A stretch of DNA of 64,000 nucleotides, taken from assembly GCA_916048095.2 (NCBI GenBank), contig OU696577.1:10222907-10286906 (forward strand). Direction: 5' to 3'. The translations under genes and the position numbers were made by a program. The notes under the pieces were generated by a model. It was given only the letters and a program-made list of their open reading frames with translations. It was not told the origin of the DNA and searched no databases. The first letter of the stretch is position 1, and every line of letters starts with the position of its first letter. Positions 40,490-53,844 of the stretch are shown in pieces. Source of the DNA: Sacculina carcini. Lineage: Eukaryota > Arthropoda > Thecostraca > Sacculinidae.

Positions 40490-41045
40490 AAAATGAGAAA
40501 TAATAGTAAATAGAGACACAGAATAAAACAACTAAAGAATGGCTAAAATCAATGATCATGAAAACAACCAAGATTTTGTGATAAACAGTAAGTTCGTGTC
40601 TCAAGGACAATGTAGCACCAGTTGAACGGAAATTTGTAAAATTCCACTTTTTCACTGCGTACACTCAACAGTTGAAGTAAACACACTTAATATACTTTGG
40701 TGAGTGTCATCAGTAGCTTGGTGTTGTATGAAAACAAATCGACAAGGAATAAATCCGCAATCAGTTCACGATGAGCATATCTCCGAATAGTTCACATTGA
40801 ACAAATCCCCGAAACCGCTAATAAGTCTATCTTCCAACGCTATTGATATCAATATGACTGTATGTAAATGCACTTGGTTGATGTGAGCTAGAAACGATGG
40901 TGCTGTTCATATCTCGCTGCTCACGCTAGTCACTGACAATCTCTGTTAAATAAGCAAGATATCGTGACATCAACTGTCTACATGAATCTAGAAAAAACAC
41001 CACCACTGACACGCCACGACTGATACGCCACCGCTGACACGCCAC
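40490..41045. other. Intergenic, short minisatellite relic
   Basis: AT-rich unique sequence. At about 40998-41048 CACCACTGACACGCCACGAC and similar text is a reverse-complement run of the dispersed GTGTCAGTGGTGG family. Confidence 0.5.
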
Positions 41046-41047
41046 CA

Positions 41048-41233
41048 TCATCTGGTATTCTCGAGAGTTCGACGGTGTCGTGTCACTATCAAGATGACGC
41101 TGTTGTCGCCGATGACGAAAGGGTTGCGAGGCAGTAGTGTGACACGACCGCAGTAGACCGCGCCGGCGCGCTGGCAGAATGCCAAGTGGAGCGTGAGCTG
41201 ACGTTGATGGTCAGCAGAGATCCACGGCATCTC
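41048..41233 (-). CDS. Candidate exon with a CUB-like half-domain
   Basis: The minus-strand frame from ATG 41230 to the stop at 41050-41048 reads MPWISADHQRQLTLHLAF, then CQRAGAVYCGRVTLLPRNPF and VIGDNSVILIVTRHRR. The order W-I, alternating hydrophobics ending in F, CG, a Pro, then G-N-S-V-I-L-I-V-T follows the second half of a CUB domain, an extracellular beta-sandwich. Third codon positions are rich in C and G, unlike flanking sequence. An in-frame TAA lies just upstream, so the exon would start at an acceptor such as CTGACGAG before the ATG. No other exon is found, the other minus frame is also open, and the resemblance is by eye only. Confidence 0.28.
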   Translation of the reverse strand, partial: EMPWISADHQRQLTLHLAFCQRAGAVYCGRVTLLPRNPFVIGDNSVILIVTRHRRTLENTR

Positions 41234-41269
41234 GTCAGATTAGCCGGTGTCGCAGCGTCGTTTATAAGC

Positions 41270-44200
41270 ACACAAGTGCACGACGTTTTTTCTGCTCCGA
41301 CTGACGTGGATTTGTTCTACTGACATTGTGAACGTGTGTTCGTGTGTGTGTTAGACTTGCTTTGACGGCGGGTGTATGTAGCGGTGCTTCGAGCAAGCGC
41401 AAAAAATTCATGTACAGAAGCAGATCAGTGAATCCAGAAGAAGCAAGTCACAAGTAGAGAGAGAAAGAGGGGAGAAATGGATGGAGAGAGCACCAGGGAC
41501 ATGGTGATAAAAAATGACGCGTCGACGAGGCAGCAGAGACAGGCAGTGTTATCTGACAGTTTTTACACTGACATGCTCGTGCACACGCACACACGCACGC
41601 ACTCGATCTGAAGAGAGCATAACAGTTGAAAGCAAAATGAAGACGGTTTCCACGTGGCTTCCACAGGCACAAATCAGTCTCAGTTTGTGACGTGCCATCA
41701 CAGCATGGTCACAATGAGCTGCTTAATTGGCGCTCACCTGCTGACAGGTGCGCGCGTGCTGATAGCGCGGGTGATTGCAGGTGCAGTGAAAGTCAGCCGT
41801 TGAAGCAGTGATTCAACAACAAGATTCATCACGTCGCACGGTTCTGGCCAATGCAACATAACATGAAACCTTTTCTGGAGGTAAACTAATGTTTTCTGTA
41901 CAACATGAGTAATGTACAGAAAAGATATTCAGAGAAATGATGTGTGCTCTTGAGCGTGGAACTTCTCGAATGCATATGAAAACAAACATGAACAATATCT
42001 TGGATGAGATAAATCTAGGCAACTATGAAGAACGTCGTATTAAAACACCAGCGGGCAAACACACTGAAAACACTGGCAGATACTGAAAAGTTGACGGGAA
42101 ACGTTGGAAGACTCGGAATCTCTTTTTCACCAAAATAAACGACAATTGAACAGGATCTTTATTACTGGTTATGTGGGCACCTGCTTGCCTCGTTTTAAGA
42201 TTTCCTGGTCTGCCACAGTAGTCAAGTCTAGAAGCAATCGAGTTGGGAAGTACTTGGTCAACTAGGAACAAGCAGAACAAGCAGCCTGATACCTTACCAG
42301 TATAGTTCCACAGCAAAGAATATTTCTTCTCGACCGAAACATCTTTGATCTGATGTTCCTGAGGCTTCCCCGACACCAGATCAAGGAGACCAGCAGGATG
42401 ACGGACAAAAAACGGATACAAGAACCGACTTCGTGATCCGACCGGTGGTACGGAGATTATCGACATGAAGTCCGTGGCAGTGCGAGAACCACCTCTCTCC
42501 TTCCCCATGTGTGCGCGTGTGCGGTCCAAGCATTGCTCTCACAGAACATACCTCACCGGCGACATTCATGGACGTATTCAACACAACACACACACACACA
42601 CACGTGGAGTATTGACACACGCACGCTCGTCGTGACTGGCTGAATGAGAACAGCATAGTGGGAGGGAATTTGCTCGCAAAAAAAGATCACTGCGCGGCGG
42701 AACTACGTCAGGGATTACAAATGAGAAAACATCGGATATTCGTGACAGTTTTTTCCAATGCGTTTGTCAGAAGACGCCGCTGCACAGAAACACACCCGGC
42801 AAAGTGACACAACGTATAGATGGTGTAAGCGGGCGTCTCATAAACTTGCACTGCTGAGAGAAACATGTTACACCCGCCATAAACCAGTGTGCTGTTGTGA
42901 AGTCATCTGCGTGCATATAATAAGCGTGCATGTGAACAATTATTAAGATGTTCTACGCTGCTCACCTTGATAGCGTTTGACGGATACGTCTCACAGACGA
43001 GCTGCTGCTGTCTGGAGGACTTTATCGGAGGCGGTGGCGCAAAATTGCCGACCTTCACCTAATTATACACTCGCGTGTCCACTGTGTAAACACACACACC
43101 CACCCACTAGCTCACACGAGCAGACACACACGACCGTGAACCGGTGATCTGTTTAATTTCTGCCACGAGCTAGTGGCTGGGTGGAAAGGACACGTGCGAA
43201 AATGGTAACCATCGCCAAAGGCTCATTGAACAGAGTGAAGATGAGAGCAGATAGGAAGCGGACAGGGTGAGGAGATGGAAGATAAACAAAGGAAGCGGTG
43301 GAAATCTCTGCCTGTGTACAGACCAACAATTATGGCTCGCCTTCAAATAAGCACCTCGTATTCTCTGCTCGACAGGAGTCATCACCGGAAATTCTCGCGT
43401 CAGATGCGTCTGCGACCACCCACCTGAGGTTTACCCGCCACCAACACAAATATACCCACCACCACCCACCTGGGAATTACCCGCCAAGTGGGCAAGCATT
43501 GGCTATGATACACGCTATTATCCGTAAGGGCCTAATTGACAATAACGTCAGCCACGCATACAACATAATTTAGCACAAATTTCTTTAGCACAAATTTCGC
43601 ACTTGTATCACGATGAACCGAGACAATCAATTTGATCTGCCCCTGAAAGCAGTCATATCAAGCCAATGAATACATCGACAAGTCAAAAGTCAAATTTAGC
43701 AACCTTTGCTAGCGAAACGTAAAAAACCGAATTTCGTATAATACTTGTAAATCGAGTTTTAGAATTTGCAGAAAAACTTGGCCAACGAAAGAACTCACAC
43801 ATAACAGCATGATTCCATTACGGGATATACACTCCTTCCTGCAGATCTTCCTATAATAAGAACTCACAGGGACTATATGTAATACTTAGCGAGTAAAACA
43901 AAAACAGTTTTGACAACAAAAAAAATATTGAGAGAAAGAGGGGACACGTAATTTTTGCCCTAAATGATCACTTATTTCTATTTCTCCCTCATGGAGAATT
44001 TATGGGTCCGCTAGTTACATAAATTTGTTCAAATCTAGCAGGTCCTGGCCCATAGCTGTTTGTGCAGATGGTGTAAGAACGACCAGGTGCTTATTAGGGC
44101 CCCATCATTTTCACACACACACACACATAGTGGGATCTATTCACAAGCAGAGAACATTCAACACAGACGCGGCAGGCTTATAGTGCCGTGTAACTGCTCT

Positions 44201-44501
44201 ATCAAGGTAAACCAGGTGAGAAAACGGCGAAAAAGGGTGGAATGTGGTATATGGACTTCCCTTACGACACAAGACGTATACAATGAAGGCGCTACAGCCC
44301 CTAATGCAGGGCAGCAACGATATAGGCATTTAAGTAGGCTTTATCTGTCCACGGTCATACAGTGTGCTGCTGCATGTGATGTGCCTGTCCTAATCCACCC
44401 ATTGAGACGACCTTGAATGAGATTCGGTCTGCGCTGGAGACGGCGGCACTCTATAAAAAACGACGACACAGAATCAACTTGTGAAAGGGTAAAAAACCAC
44501 A

Positions 44502-44541
<40 letters not shown>

Positions 44542-45219
44542 GCACACACACAAACACACACAATCGGTCATGAACTCCGACGCAATCTGTCGGATTATCC
44601 GTTATCCGATCATAATGCCCGTGCGTAGGTGTAGGTGTGTGTGTGCGTGTGTGCCAGTGGAAGTTGGCGAATGTAAAGCGTGCCCTTGCTTGTACCTGCG
44701 TTTCACAGCGCCAAATAAAACTAAGCTTAGCCGACGCAGTGAGGTAGTGTGAGGCGACTGTGAGAATTGCTGTTCTGCTGGACTTCAATGCCGAACAACA
44801 AGCTATCTCAAATTGTTAGCTGGTTGTGTATACAATCAGCGCTGACCTACTCAAACAATTACGATATTGTCACGATCAGATATGTGCCAGTATTGTGTCG
44901 GCTTCAGATGTCAAAGAGCAAATGGTCACAATTAGCAAGTGCACCACACACACACACACACATACAAACAAACACATAGAGTGACAGCACCGATAGATCA
45001 CATGATGTCATCTTGTCAGTGACATGCATGCTTGTAGGTGTGTGTCAGCGCATCACTTGTGCTGCGTCACTTTTGTACTCTGCTGCATTGTCGATCACGC
45101 GTCGATCTAAACACGCACACACCGACACTGACACGCCTATACAATTGTGTACTATCAACAATGCCCCATGGACACTTGGTTTTCTGCGCTTCACAGATAT
45201 CATCTACGTTGTCCAATCT

Positions 45220-45254
<35 letters not shown>

Positions 45255-45554
45255 TGACACACACAAGATAGATGTAAACATGTGTCGTGTGTGTGTGTGT
45301 GTGTGCGTGTGACCAAATTTGTGGTGTTAGCAGCAGTGTGTCGGTTAGCAGGTGTACGAGTGGCCATGTACAGATGTACAAGTGACCGCAGACCCCTTGA
45401 AAACTAACAGGCCTGCGTCCTTATATGTCGGTGCTCGGTTCACGTGACGAACACACAGAACAACAGGGAAAACACACGAGCAGTCACAATGACACCACCA
45501 CATACAAACAAGACTACGGGCAGCACTATCACCTCGCCTGTAAGCTAGTGAATC
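41270..45554. other. Long unassigned stretch
   Basis: A minus-strand frame of 168 codons (42529-42023) has no repeats but no domain that I recognise, and starts in a Met-poor context; it may be chance. (AC)n lies at 42585-42602, 44503-44540 and 45222-45250. CCACCCACCTG-(N)-TTACCCGCCA is repeated at 43418 and 43462. No tRNA, rRNA or transposon ends seen. Confidence 0.45.
44503..44540. repeat. Microsatellite (AC)19
   Basis: A pure AC tract followed by AGCACAC-type interruptions to about 44562. Confidence 0.93.
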
Positions 45555-45562
45555 ATTATAAC

Positions 45563-46813
45563 TAGGGCTGTCAAAAGTTAATAAAGTTACTTTTTCACCT
45601 AAAGGTCACTTTTTCATAAGCTACCTAAGACTGCATGAAAAAGTTGTGTACGATAATTATTAAAAAAGTTATTAGGTTACCAAAAGTTACTTTTTCATCG
45701 TTAGGTTACTTTTTTGCTTTTAAGGTTACTTTTTTATCGTCAGGTTACCTTTTGTTATTTTTCTTGTTATTAGGTAAGTTTACCACGAAGTTTGGTGACT
45801 TTTTGCAGATAAGAGGCACAAAAACGGTATATATGAGGATAAAATAGGAAAAGAGATTGAATATTAGGTCTGAAGATCAAGAAATATCAACATTTCTGCT
45901 GTTAGGATTTAGCAATTGATATTCATCTCAATATCCGCGCTACTCGATATTTATACGTTTTTGGGTACTCAGGATAGTGTAATTCCATTTTAGGAAATGT
46001 CCACGAACCGGAGGGTGTCGTGAGATGTTTGGAGCGTCGTATAGTACGATGTGTGAGCTCTCTTTACCAGATACTGCACTGTAGCACTTGACAGTACGTA
46101 TTTACTTGAACAGGAACTTGCACGTGATTTTCAGGGCGTGAGATAGCGCCATTTTCTCACGTTTTACATTGATAAGACTGTGAGCACAGGGTGCTACATA
46201 TGGGAGGACGGGGGCATTCACACATGCAGTGTTTACGCTCACACAAATATACAAGCTGTAGTACGTGCTATTTGATAAAAAGTTCCATTGGAACATTATT
46301 GCGACCATTATTACAAATATTTACATTTGCAATTAGTGTATTTCGCATTTGTATTAGCCTTACACATGAAATTATATTTGGATGGTTATGCTCCTTTCTT
46401 CGAAGTTAGCAAAATTATGGTAAGTCACTTATGGTGGTTTGATGTAAAATGGTGCCAGATCGGAGAGAGGATGGAAAAATAGTACCAACTCGGAAATAGG
46501 ATAGAAGGACTGGTGTATTTTCTTCCTTCAGAACTGCAAACAGAAATTGACCTTGTTCGAAGGAGGTTATTTTGAGGTTACCTTTTTATTGGTTATTAGG
46601 TTACTTTATATGTACACAAGCAGACAACAAACAAACCGTGTATTTCACATAGCGCACTAATAAGCAAAGGCGTGATAAACATGTGATAAAACGATACAAA
46701 AGTGATAATAACTTAAAAACTCAGGTTATTTTTAGGTTACTTTTTTAGGTTACTTTTTCTCGAAAATAAAGTTACTTTTTTCTGATTTTTAGGTTACTTT
46801 TTTGACAGCCCTA
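45563..46813 (-). mobile_element. hAT-like non-autonomous element, copy 2 (inverted)
   Basis: A 1251-bp element in the opposite orientation to copy 1 and nearly identical to it along its length. It is flanked by a perfect 8-bp duplication ATTATAAC (45555-45562 and 46814-46821) and ends in TAGGGCTGTCAAAA inverted repeats. An 18-bp-class insertion relative to copy 1 adds TTGATAAGACTGTGAGCACA around 46168. Two intact copies with their own target duplications show independent insertions by a family that was active fairly recently. Confidence 0.87.
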
Positions 46814-46920
46814 ATTATAACCTTCACATGTAAAAGAAGCATGAGAATTATACAACGATGAAGTATATAGATCGCTCTGCTATTCCGATGCAAAGCAATC
46901 TATATACACCTATGTACCTA

Positions 46921-47085
46921 CACCTTGGTTATCGAGATCATAACAAGTTCGCTACCATGATGGTAACATCTTGGTTACCGCCATGGTAACACCTTGGTTA
47001 CCGCCATGGTAACACCTTGGTTACCATGATGGTAGCAGCTTGGTTACCATGATGGTATCACCTTGCCTACACCTTGGTGCAATTT
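46921..47085. repeat. Palindromic 24-25-bp tandem repeat
   Basis: Five to six units of the form CTTGGTTACCGCCATGGTAAC follow each other. Within a unit, GTTACC and GGTAAC are reverse complements around GCCAT or ATGAT, and ACCTTGG is itself partly dyadic, so the array could fold into a chain of small hairpins. Confidence 0.88.
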
Positions 47086-47430
47086 AAAGCAATTTATAGC
47101 ATTGTTGTGTCCAGCATAGATTATCCAGCCGTTACAGGTCAATCAGGGGACACATCCATACATGACACGGTGCATGAGTAGCAAGTAATTGACCTTTATA
47201 CACACGCACGCACAATGTGTGGAAAGGTGAATAATGTATGTTGTGGGTGTGATTTAACATGCAGACAGATGTGGAAAACGAGTCGGTCGGACAAGACGAC
47301 CACAGTTGTAGACCGCAAAAACCAGAGACGGTGGTTTTTTGTCGGCGCTCCAGCAAACTTGTGCTGTTCAACTTGGTCTGGTGATTAATGACTACACAAC
47401 CGCGACACAGCCATAACTCACACACTTGCC

Positions 47431-47468
<38 letters not shown>

Positions 47469-47739
47469 GTCCTCATACATAAAAGCCTTGCTCTTTCTCG
47501 ATAAACAAATCGACGGCTGTTCGCGAGCGTGTTTGTTTGTGTGCGTGTGTGTATGTGTACAGTCAAATGGAAATGGTTGGTGATTTTTTGCACTGGTCGA
47601 GCCAGTTGAGATTTCGACCGCTGTTTGTGGTCAGTAATTGAAAAGAGCCCAGTATAAACTCGCCCAATGTTGCCAGCTAATCTGGCAACAATACTTTCGC
47701 TTGTTTGGTTTCACTCACTGCGCCGACCGCTTCTCAAAA
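47086..47739. other. Intergenic, no gene recognised
   Basis: (AC)n at 47431-47465. Nothing else recognised. Confidence 0.55.
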
Positions 47740-47747
47740 ATATAGCC

Positions 47748-48044
47748 CAGGGGTTCCCGACCGGTGGGTCACGACCCCCTAGGGGGTCGCGAGGCTACTC
47801 CAGGGGATCGTGAGAGCCGCCTGAAAAATGATTCATTCGTCAAAATTTGCAAACAAAATCCATGTTATGAGCACCTGATGATTCTTTTCCGAATACATTC
47901 AATAACGATGGCATTAAAGAATTTAATGTGATAAGAATTTAGTATGAAGGTGTTTTCTAACTTATCTTATTGTTTTACTGGGGGGCCATGGAGCCCTCCG
48001 TATTTGTCCAGGGGTCGCGAAGCGAAAAAGGTTGGGAACCCCTG
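47748..48044 (+). mobile_element. hAT MITE (CAGGGGTTCCC ends)
   Basis: A 297-bp element with ends CAGGGGTTCCCGACC and (right end, reversed) CAGGGGTTCCCAACC, and a perfect 8-bp duplication ATATAGCC (47740-47747, 48045-48052). Both subterminal parts contain GGGGTCGCGA-like text. This is a textbook non-coding hAT derivative. Confidence 0.92.
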
Positions 48045-48052
48045 ATATAGCC

Positions 48053-49451
48053 CAATTGCCGCAAAGCGGAACTCTTATAGGTTGGTAGCCTAGCAGCTTT
48101 CTGTGCTGGCTGCGTGACTGCGATATAACTCGTGTGTGGAGGCTGGATATGATGTGTGCCTGCCGGGGCCGTGAGACTTTGTCACATTTCTGGATGAGGC
48201 TGAGTCGCATTTCTGAATCTACTATTTCATATTTGCTGTTTAAATCTTTAATTATTATAAGCTGAATTGAAGCGATATCAATTAAAAATGATCTCTGATT
48301 AGGTGACTGGAAACGTGCACTATTATAAGAGGTTAATCCTTCCAGGTGTATCGACGTATCGACTTGATAATTCCCTTACAGTCATGCTGAAGCTAGCCTA
48401 GCTAGGCCACTGTGTGGGTGTATTCGATTATGTGAATGCATGTATGTGTGTGTGTGTGTTAGAAGTCGTGTTGCCACTTTTGTCATATCGTCTTACACGC
48501 GTTCACCTGCCAAACTGTCAGATCGGCTGTTTATATGGTGGTTTTTCGACCGGCCAAGCTCTTATCTTGTCACTATCACGCACACACACACACACACGCT
48601 TTCGCCACGGTTTGTTAGCATATTAATGGAGAATTTCACACGTTCACACATCAAATATGCATGACGTTGCCACACAGTACAGAGCAGCACAGGCAGGATG
48701 CATAGAAGCAGAGCAAAGAGCAAGAGATTGACGAAACATCACATCAGCCTCCAGGAATAGCCACTTCTACAGGTGTGGGTGTGCTCACTTATGCACAGGT
48801 GTGACCAAGTGTGTCTGTGTGTGAGTGTATGTATATGTGTGGGTGTGTATGAGTGCGTGTGCGTCTGTGTATCAGTGCATTTGGCGAGCTGTCACGGCCA
48901 ATTAACACGTCACCATATGTGTGTATGTGTGCGAGTGTGTTTATGAGGGGTATATATAAAGTACGTGCATCAGATGACACACACAGACATACATACATAT
49001 ACACACTCTCAAGACACTGTACTCACTCAAACTCAAATCTATCAAGTTAGTATGCCAATAAAAGAAAATTAGGCAATTTGAAAACTTGAGTGAATTTCAC
49101 TTACAAGCACTTGTTCATGTTTTGTTGGGTTCGTCAATGAATAATTCCAAGTACAATGATATATGATAATGAAATGATAATGATAACTCAAGTATTGTTT
49201 AGCCATTCAAATATTGTTTTTTTCATTATGGCTGCAAGTCGGGATTGCGAGGCTGAAGTGGGCGTTCGGTGTCTGATCACCGTGTTTGTTCTGATTGTGT
49301 GTCGTTGTATGTGATAGTGTGGTAGTGTCGTTGTATGTGATAGTCTGGTAGTGTGTTAAACGTTTGTTCGTGGTGAGACTTCTTGTAGGCGCGCACAGGG
49401 TAGTGATGCCCTCGCACGCCTGTCTGTAAATATAACTCTTCTTCTTGGTTC
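48053..49451. other. Intergenic, no gene recognised
   Basis: Short TG/AC runs at 48446-48460 and 48581-48598. A 29-bp direct duplication with GTGTCGTTGTATGTGATAGT lies at about 49299-49356. Confidence 0.5.
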
Positions 49452-49459
49452 GTTTACAC

Positions 49460-49719
49460 CAGTGGCTCTCAACCTTTCTTCTCTGATTCCCCACTTCTCA
49501 ATGAGCCAAATCTTTATTTTCCACAACAGCACTGATAAATTCAATAAATTCATTTGTTACATCAAAGTAAAAGTCAAGAGGTCATTAGAAACAAAAATAA
49601 ACGAATTTGAATTGATAAAAACACACCTGGTTGTCTTGTTCTGTACGATTTTTAGCTTCCCACTTGGCAACTCTTCCATTCCCCACAAGTGAGGAACTCC
49701 CCCAGGTTAAGAACCACTG
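49460..49719 (+). mobile_element. hAT MITE, 260-bp family, intact copy
   Basis: Ends CAGTGGCTCTCAACC and (right end, reversed) CAGTGGTTCTTAACC, with a perfect duplication GTTTACAC (49452-49459, 49720-49727). The interior shares CTTCCCACTTGGCAACTC with relatives at 24730, 54679 and 63812. It has no coding capacity. Confidence 0.92.
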
Positions 49720-49727
49720 GTTTACAC

Positions 49728-52700
49728 GGACAGAGCACAATGGACAAATGTACGTTTTTATCAAACTAGGCAAACGATTCATTTTTTGTTTCTAGTGACT
49801 TCCAAATGTATAATTTGGTCGAGCAGCTGCACATATTGGATTTATCAGCGTTATTGTGCAAAAGATTTATGGAGTGGGAATGAAAAGAACAAGGCTGGGG
49901 ATCCCTGGACTAAACGGACCAGAAAACTAGTGCGGACACCTATATTGATAAGACATACACGAATATATAAATACAACTCACCTTTGTGGATGACACCTAT
50001 AAACTGAATCCCAACGACTAAGACTTACCTGACATCTATCTAATCATGAAAAACCTAGGCCCAATACAAACATACTCATAAATACACGCCCGAGAATAAC
50101 TACAAGTATTCAATTATAATGCCTTTTCAATATTTTATGCCGAAATTCGATACAAGCGAACTGATTACACTTGGCTGATTGCGGTACCTATACGTCAGAT
50201 ACTGTACAAGTGAATGTATAGGTGTCGCGTATACCGACCAATCATGACGGAAAATGTGTAATTTCTTGTTACGATATGTACGGCATTGCACTGACTTCAT
50301 CCACAACACTCGCGCGATTACCATTCAAAGCGACTTCCAAAATCCTCCAATAAAATATTAAGCTGTCATATGTGTGTTTGTATTTTCAAGAGTGTGTTTG
50401 AATTTGATTGTGATGTATGCGTGCGAGTGTATAGTACAGCTCAGTTGGCGAATGTGTTCTCGAAAACTAGCACTAATAGGCTGAATTTACAAGGAAAAAT
50501 CCAGTTGTATTACGACCAGGCAACACACACAACACCTGCCTTACACAAGATGCCTACGAGCCTATCGTTCAAACAGCACATCAATATCACGTGACACTTC
50601 GTATCTTGGCCCGCCGATAATTATCAATTCACCACGATTTGTCGGTCTCAATTTATGACCTAGTTCGAGTAACAGTTCTGCTCAATCGTGAAACATCACA
50701 CACACACACACACACAAGCACACACACACACACGCACACACACACACACACACACAAGCACACATACTCTCAGGTTCGGAGATGGTGCCTGTGGCCGAAT
50801 ACGAGCCTCTCATTAGCTGGCGCGCGCATATTCCAAGCCGCAAAATGCCTGCGGGTGAGTTTAATTGATCTTGAATCGCACGACTGACACACACACACAC
50901 ACACACACACACATAATGGCAGCCGGCATCAAGATAAAGCAGAAATCACACGTGCCTCACCTGGCTGTTTGTTTCAGCTGGCTCACAATCAGATTATGAT
51001 CCGGCAGCACCTGGCCCGGTCTCGCAAAGGAACATGGTGTCGGTTGTGTTGTTCATCACCGGCGGCTTGACCCAGTGCCGCCTATGATCACGCATTATGA
51101 ACACCACGATGTTTCAGGCCATGACTGCGCTTATTTAACACGATCTCATATTCATATTCTGGCAGCCTGACTGGCAACTCGACTGGCAACTCACGTGACA
51201 ATCACACCACTGCACTCGCACAAATTATACCGCAGTGAATTAGTCGAGTATTTCATCTCACCAGCATACAGTAAATCCTGGGTCATGTGCGTTTCCATGC
51301 TTCTCGCTTCCACGCTTCCACAAAAACAGCTCAGTAGTTGAAAAATCAAGTAAAAAACTGCGCCTCTCGCACATTGTTCACGTATGCTCAACTCTGCACA
51401 TATTGTGCTTGAGTATACATCTGTGAATGTGGTCTTCTTTCAAGTTTTCATTTTTCCTAGAGGCGATGCATAGCGGCAGAAACACAGGTGAATTATGGCG
51501 CCGTGAAAGGGCAAACTTCACAAGTTCATATTTCCTGTGTATTTCTACGACAACTGTATTTCATCTGCACCAGCTTGTGTTTTTACTTCACAACTTTCAT
51601 TATGTTTCAAGTTTAATTCAGCTTTCATTCATTTCTTTGATCATCCGTGATTTTCCTTCACAGCTGGCCTGATTGTTAACTCCAGAGTGGCATTATCATT
51701 GATATATACACTACGCGCCAGCGGAACACGATCACACCGAACAATACCACAGCACACAAAGTATACACAATATATGCATACATACAAGCACACATAACAA
51801 AAAAAACACAGGCATACATAATACAAACACCCACGCATGTAGCTCTGCTACAAGTAAAAATGTAAACAGCTCAGTGTATATGCGTGTGTGTGTTTAAACT
51901 AACCCTCATGACAGCCTATGTGTGTGCATGTGTGTGTATTAGAGTATGTGTATGTGTGTATGTGTGTGTGTAAACTAACCCTCATGACAGCATATGAGTG
52001 TGTTAGAGTATATGTGTGTGTGTGTGTGTGTTAATCCACCTGCCCTTATGCAGCAACACCTGGAGCCCGTGTATCTCATTCTCTGTTCGAGTAAGAACCG
52101 TGGCACAGGCCTACTTGACACACACAATCTACCGATACACTGTGACTGTGATCATCGCAGTTGGAAAGAGTGCGGACGTTGACAAATTTCACGCCCATAT
52201 ATTATACCAGCAGATAGGACAACAGGATTATAAGAGCTCTCGATACAAATGGGGTGACGCGTATGCCTTGTATACATAAATATGTTTGGTTAGAGAAAAT
52301 ATCGCCCTATTAAATATTAATTAGCGAGAAATGCAATGCAGTTATCAGTGAAGATTGTTCCGTGTCAGCGCTGTTCAATTAGCCAGAAGGAGGCTTTCTC
52401 GCTAGTGTTCACACAACATGCCTGAGTATTGAGCGACAGAGAGGAATAACTGAGTCCAGGTCACAAGATACAGCAATGCTAAATGACCACCGGCCACGTG
52501 AATATTCCTCACATTCCGATAGCTGATCAGGACTTGAGTGAAACAGGCCCGAGCGTTGCGCCGCTGATTAGTAACGGTTCATTAGGTCACCGATAGCGGC
52601 ACAATATGGCGACTATGAGAATATCGAGTCGTGAGCCAGCATCACATGGAAAATGCACGCATACAAGCGCATGATAGAAGCGCAGGGCACAAACATTAAT

Positions 52701-53826
52701 GAAAGCGAGTAAATATGACGAATTCAAGCCTAGCAAAGCGATGCGATGAAGTAATTAACGAATAAGCTGATATGAGCCAAGTGAGACATATCGGCAGTTA
52801 TGATTTTAATGGTCTCAATCACGACTAACGCCAGGACAATTCTTCAACTGAAATACTGTACAACTAGGCATATGAAACGCTCACATGCACGACATCTGAA
52901 GCAACAACATATTTGTGCTTAAGTGTCAGATTTAAAAGAAAAACGCTTTTTATCCTAATTTATTTTCCGAGCATGGTCGTGTTAATGATTTACAAATATA
53001 TCAACCAACATGTTGATATTGAATTAAAAACAACCGATATCCTACACGAAACGCAACGCATTGGTACAGCATTGAACTAATGGTTTTCTTTAAAACTGGG
53101 CGACTCCAAATTGACCACTGAAACAATGTCAACTACAAGGGCTACAGTTTAGGTGAGTCACTACTATGTGTAGACTGACCTTTAAAGAACGTATATTCTC
53201 AGTTGACCTCCCGGTGATAAAGTATTGGTCTTGCAGAATCAGCACATGCGAAGCAACTCTCGTACGCTTGCAATGACTTGAATCACTCGTATAAAACTTC
53301 ACTTGATAACTCAAATCACCCAAATCACTCAAAACTGGAAGTACCAAAGTTAAGACAAGCAAATACTGAACTTGAAAAACGCCAATGTGCAAACACTCCA
53401 ACTTGAAAACGACCGTACATCGGCGAACAATCAAATTGTGTCCCGCTCAAAAATGCGCCATTTTGAAAAATCTAGAGCGGGATCAAGAATAAATTAAATA
53501 TATTTGAAGTACCTAGAATAAAGACCAAAATAAATTAATCGTCTGCCACTATAAAAATTGCAGCGGAAAATTAATATGAAATATAAATAGGGAATTTGTT
53601 TGCAGCATTAATATTGCATGGGACTTGCAAGATTTGTATTTAAATTTGAAGTAAATTTCAAGCCTTTTTCCACAATAATATGAATTGAGATTGAGTTTGA
53701 AATTAACGGTATATTATACATTCTAAAATATATAAATATAAGCATTTTGCATTATCAGATTGATGCCTTGTGAATTACATATTGTAATTTGTGGTTTCAA
53801 GTTTAAGTCAAATTTAAGTTCAAGTT
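49728..53826. other. Long unassigned stretch
   Basis: AC-rich runs at 50699-50762 and 50888-50912. A tandem duplication of about 78 bp containing AAACTAACCCTCATGACAGC at 51896 and 51974, each followed by TG-rich text, lies at 51880-52030. An inverted pair, CCCGCTC (53442-53448) and GAGCGGG (53475-53481), flanks TGCGCCATTTTGAAAAATCT. The region is AT-rich beyond 52.9 kb. No gene recognised. Confidence 0.45.
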
Positions 53827-53844
53827 TTGATTTGTAGTTTAACT

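Noticed and set aside
42023-42529. 168-codon minus-strand frame as a gene
   Set aside because: No domain, no splice or polyadenylation context seen; could be chance in a region with few stops.
49860-49905. GGGGATCCCTGG as a further hAT end
   Set aside because: Only one end is seen and it is short.
53430-53471. Possible second exon of paralogue B (DFSKWRIFERDTI)
   Set aside because: Resembles the basic tail of p21 and has a fair pyrimidine tract, but no polyadenylation signal is near and it sits inside an inverted repeat; kept only as an alternative to 38438.
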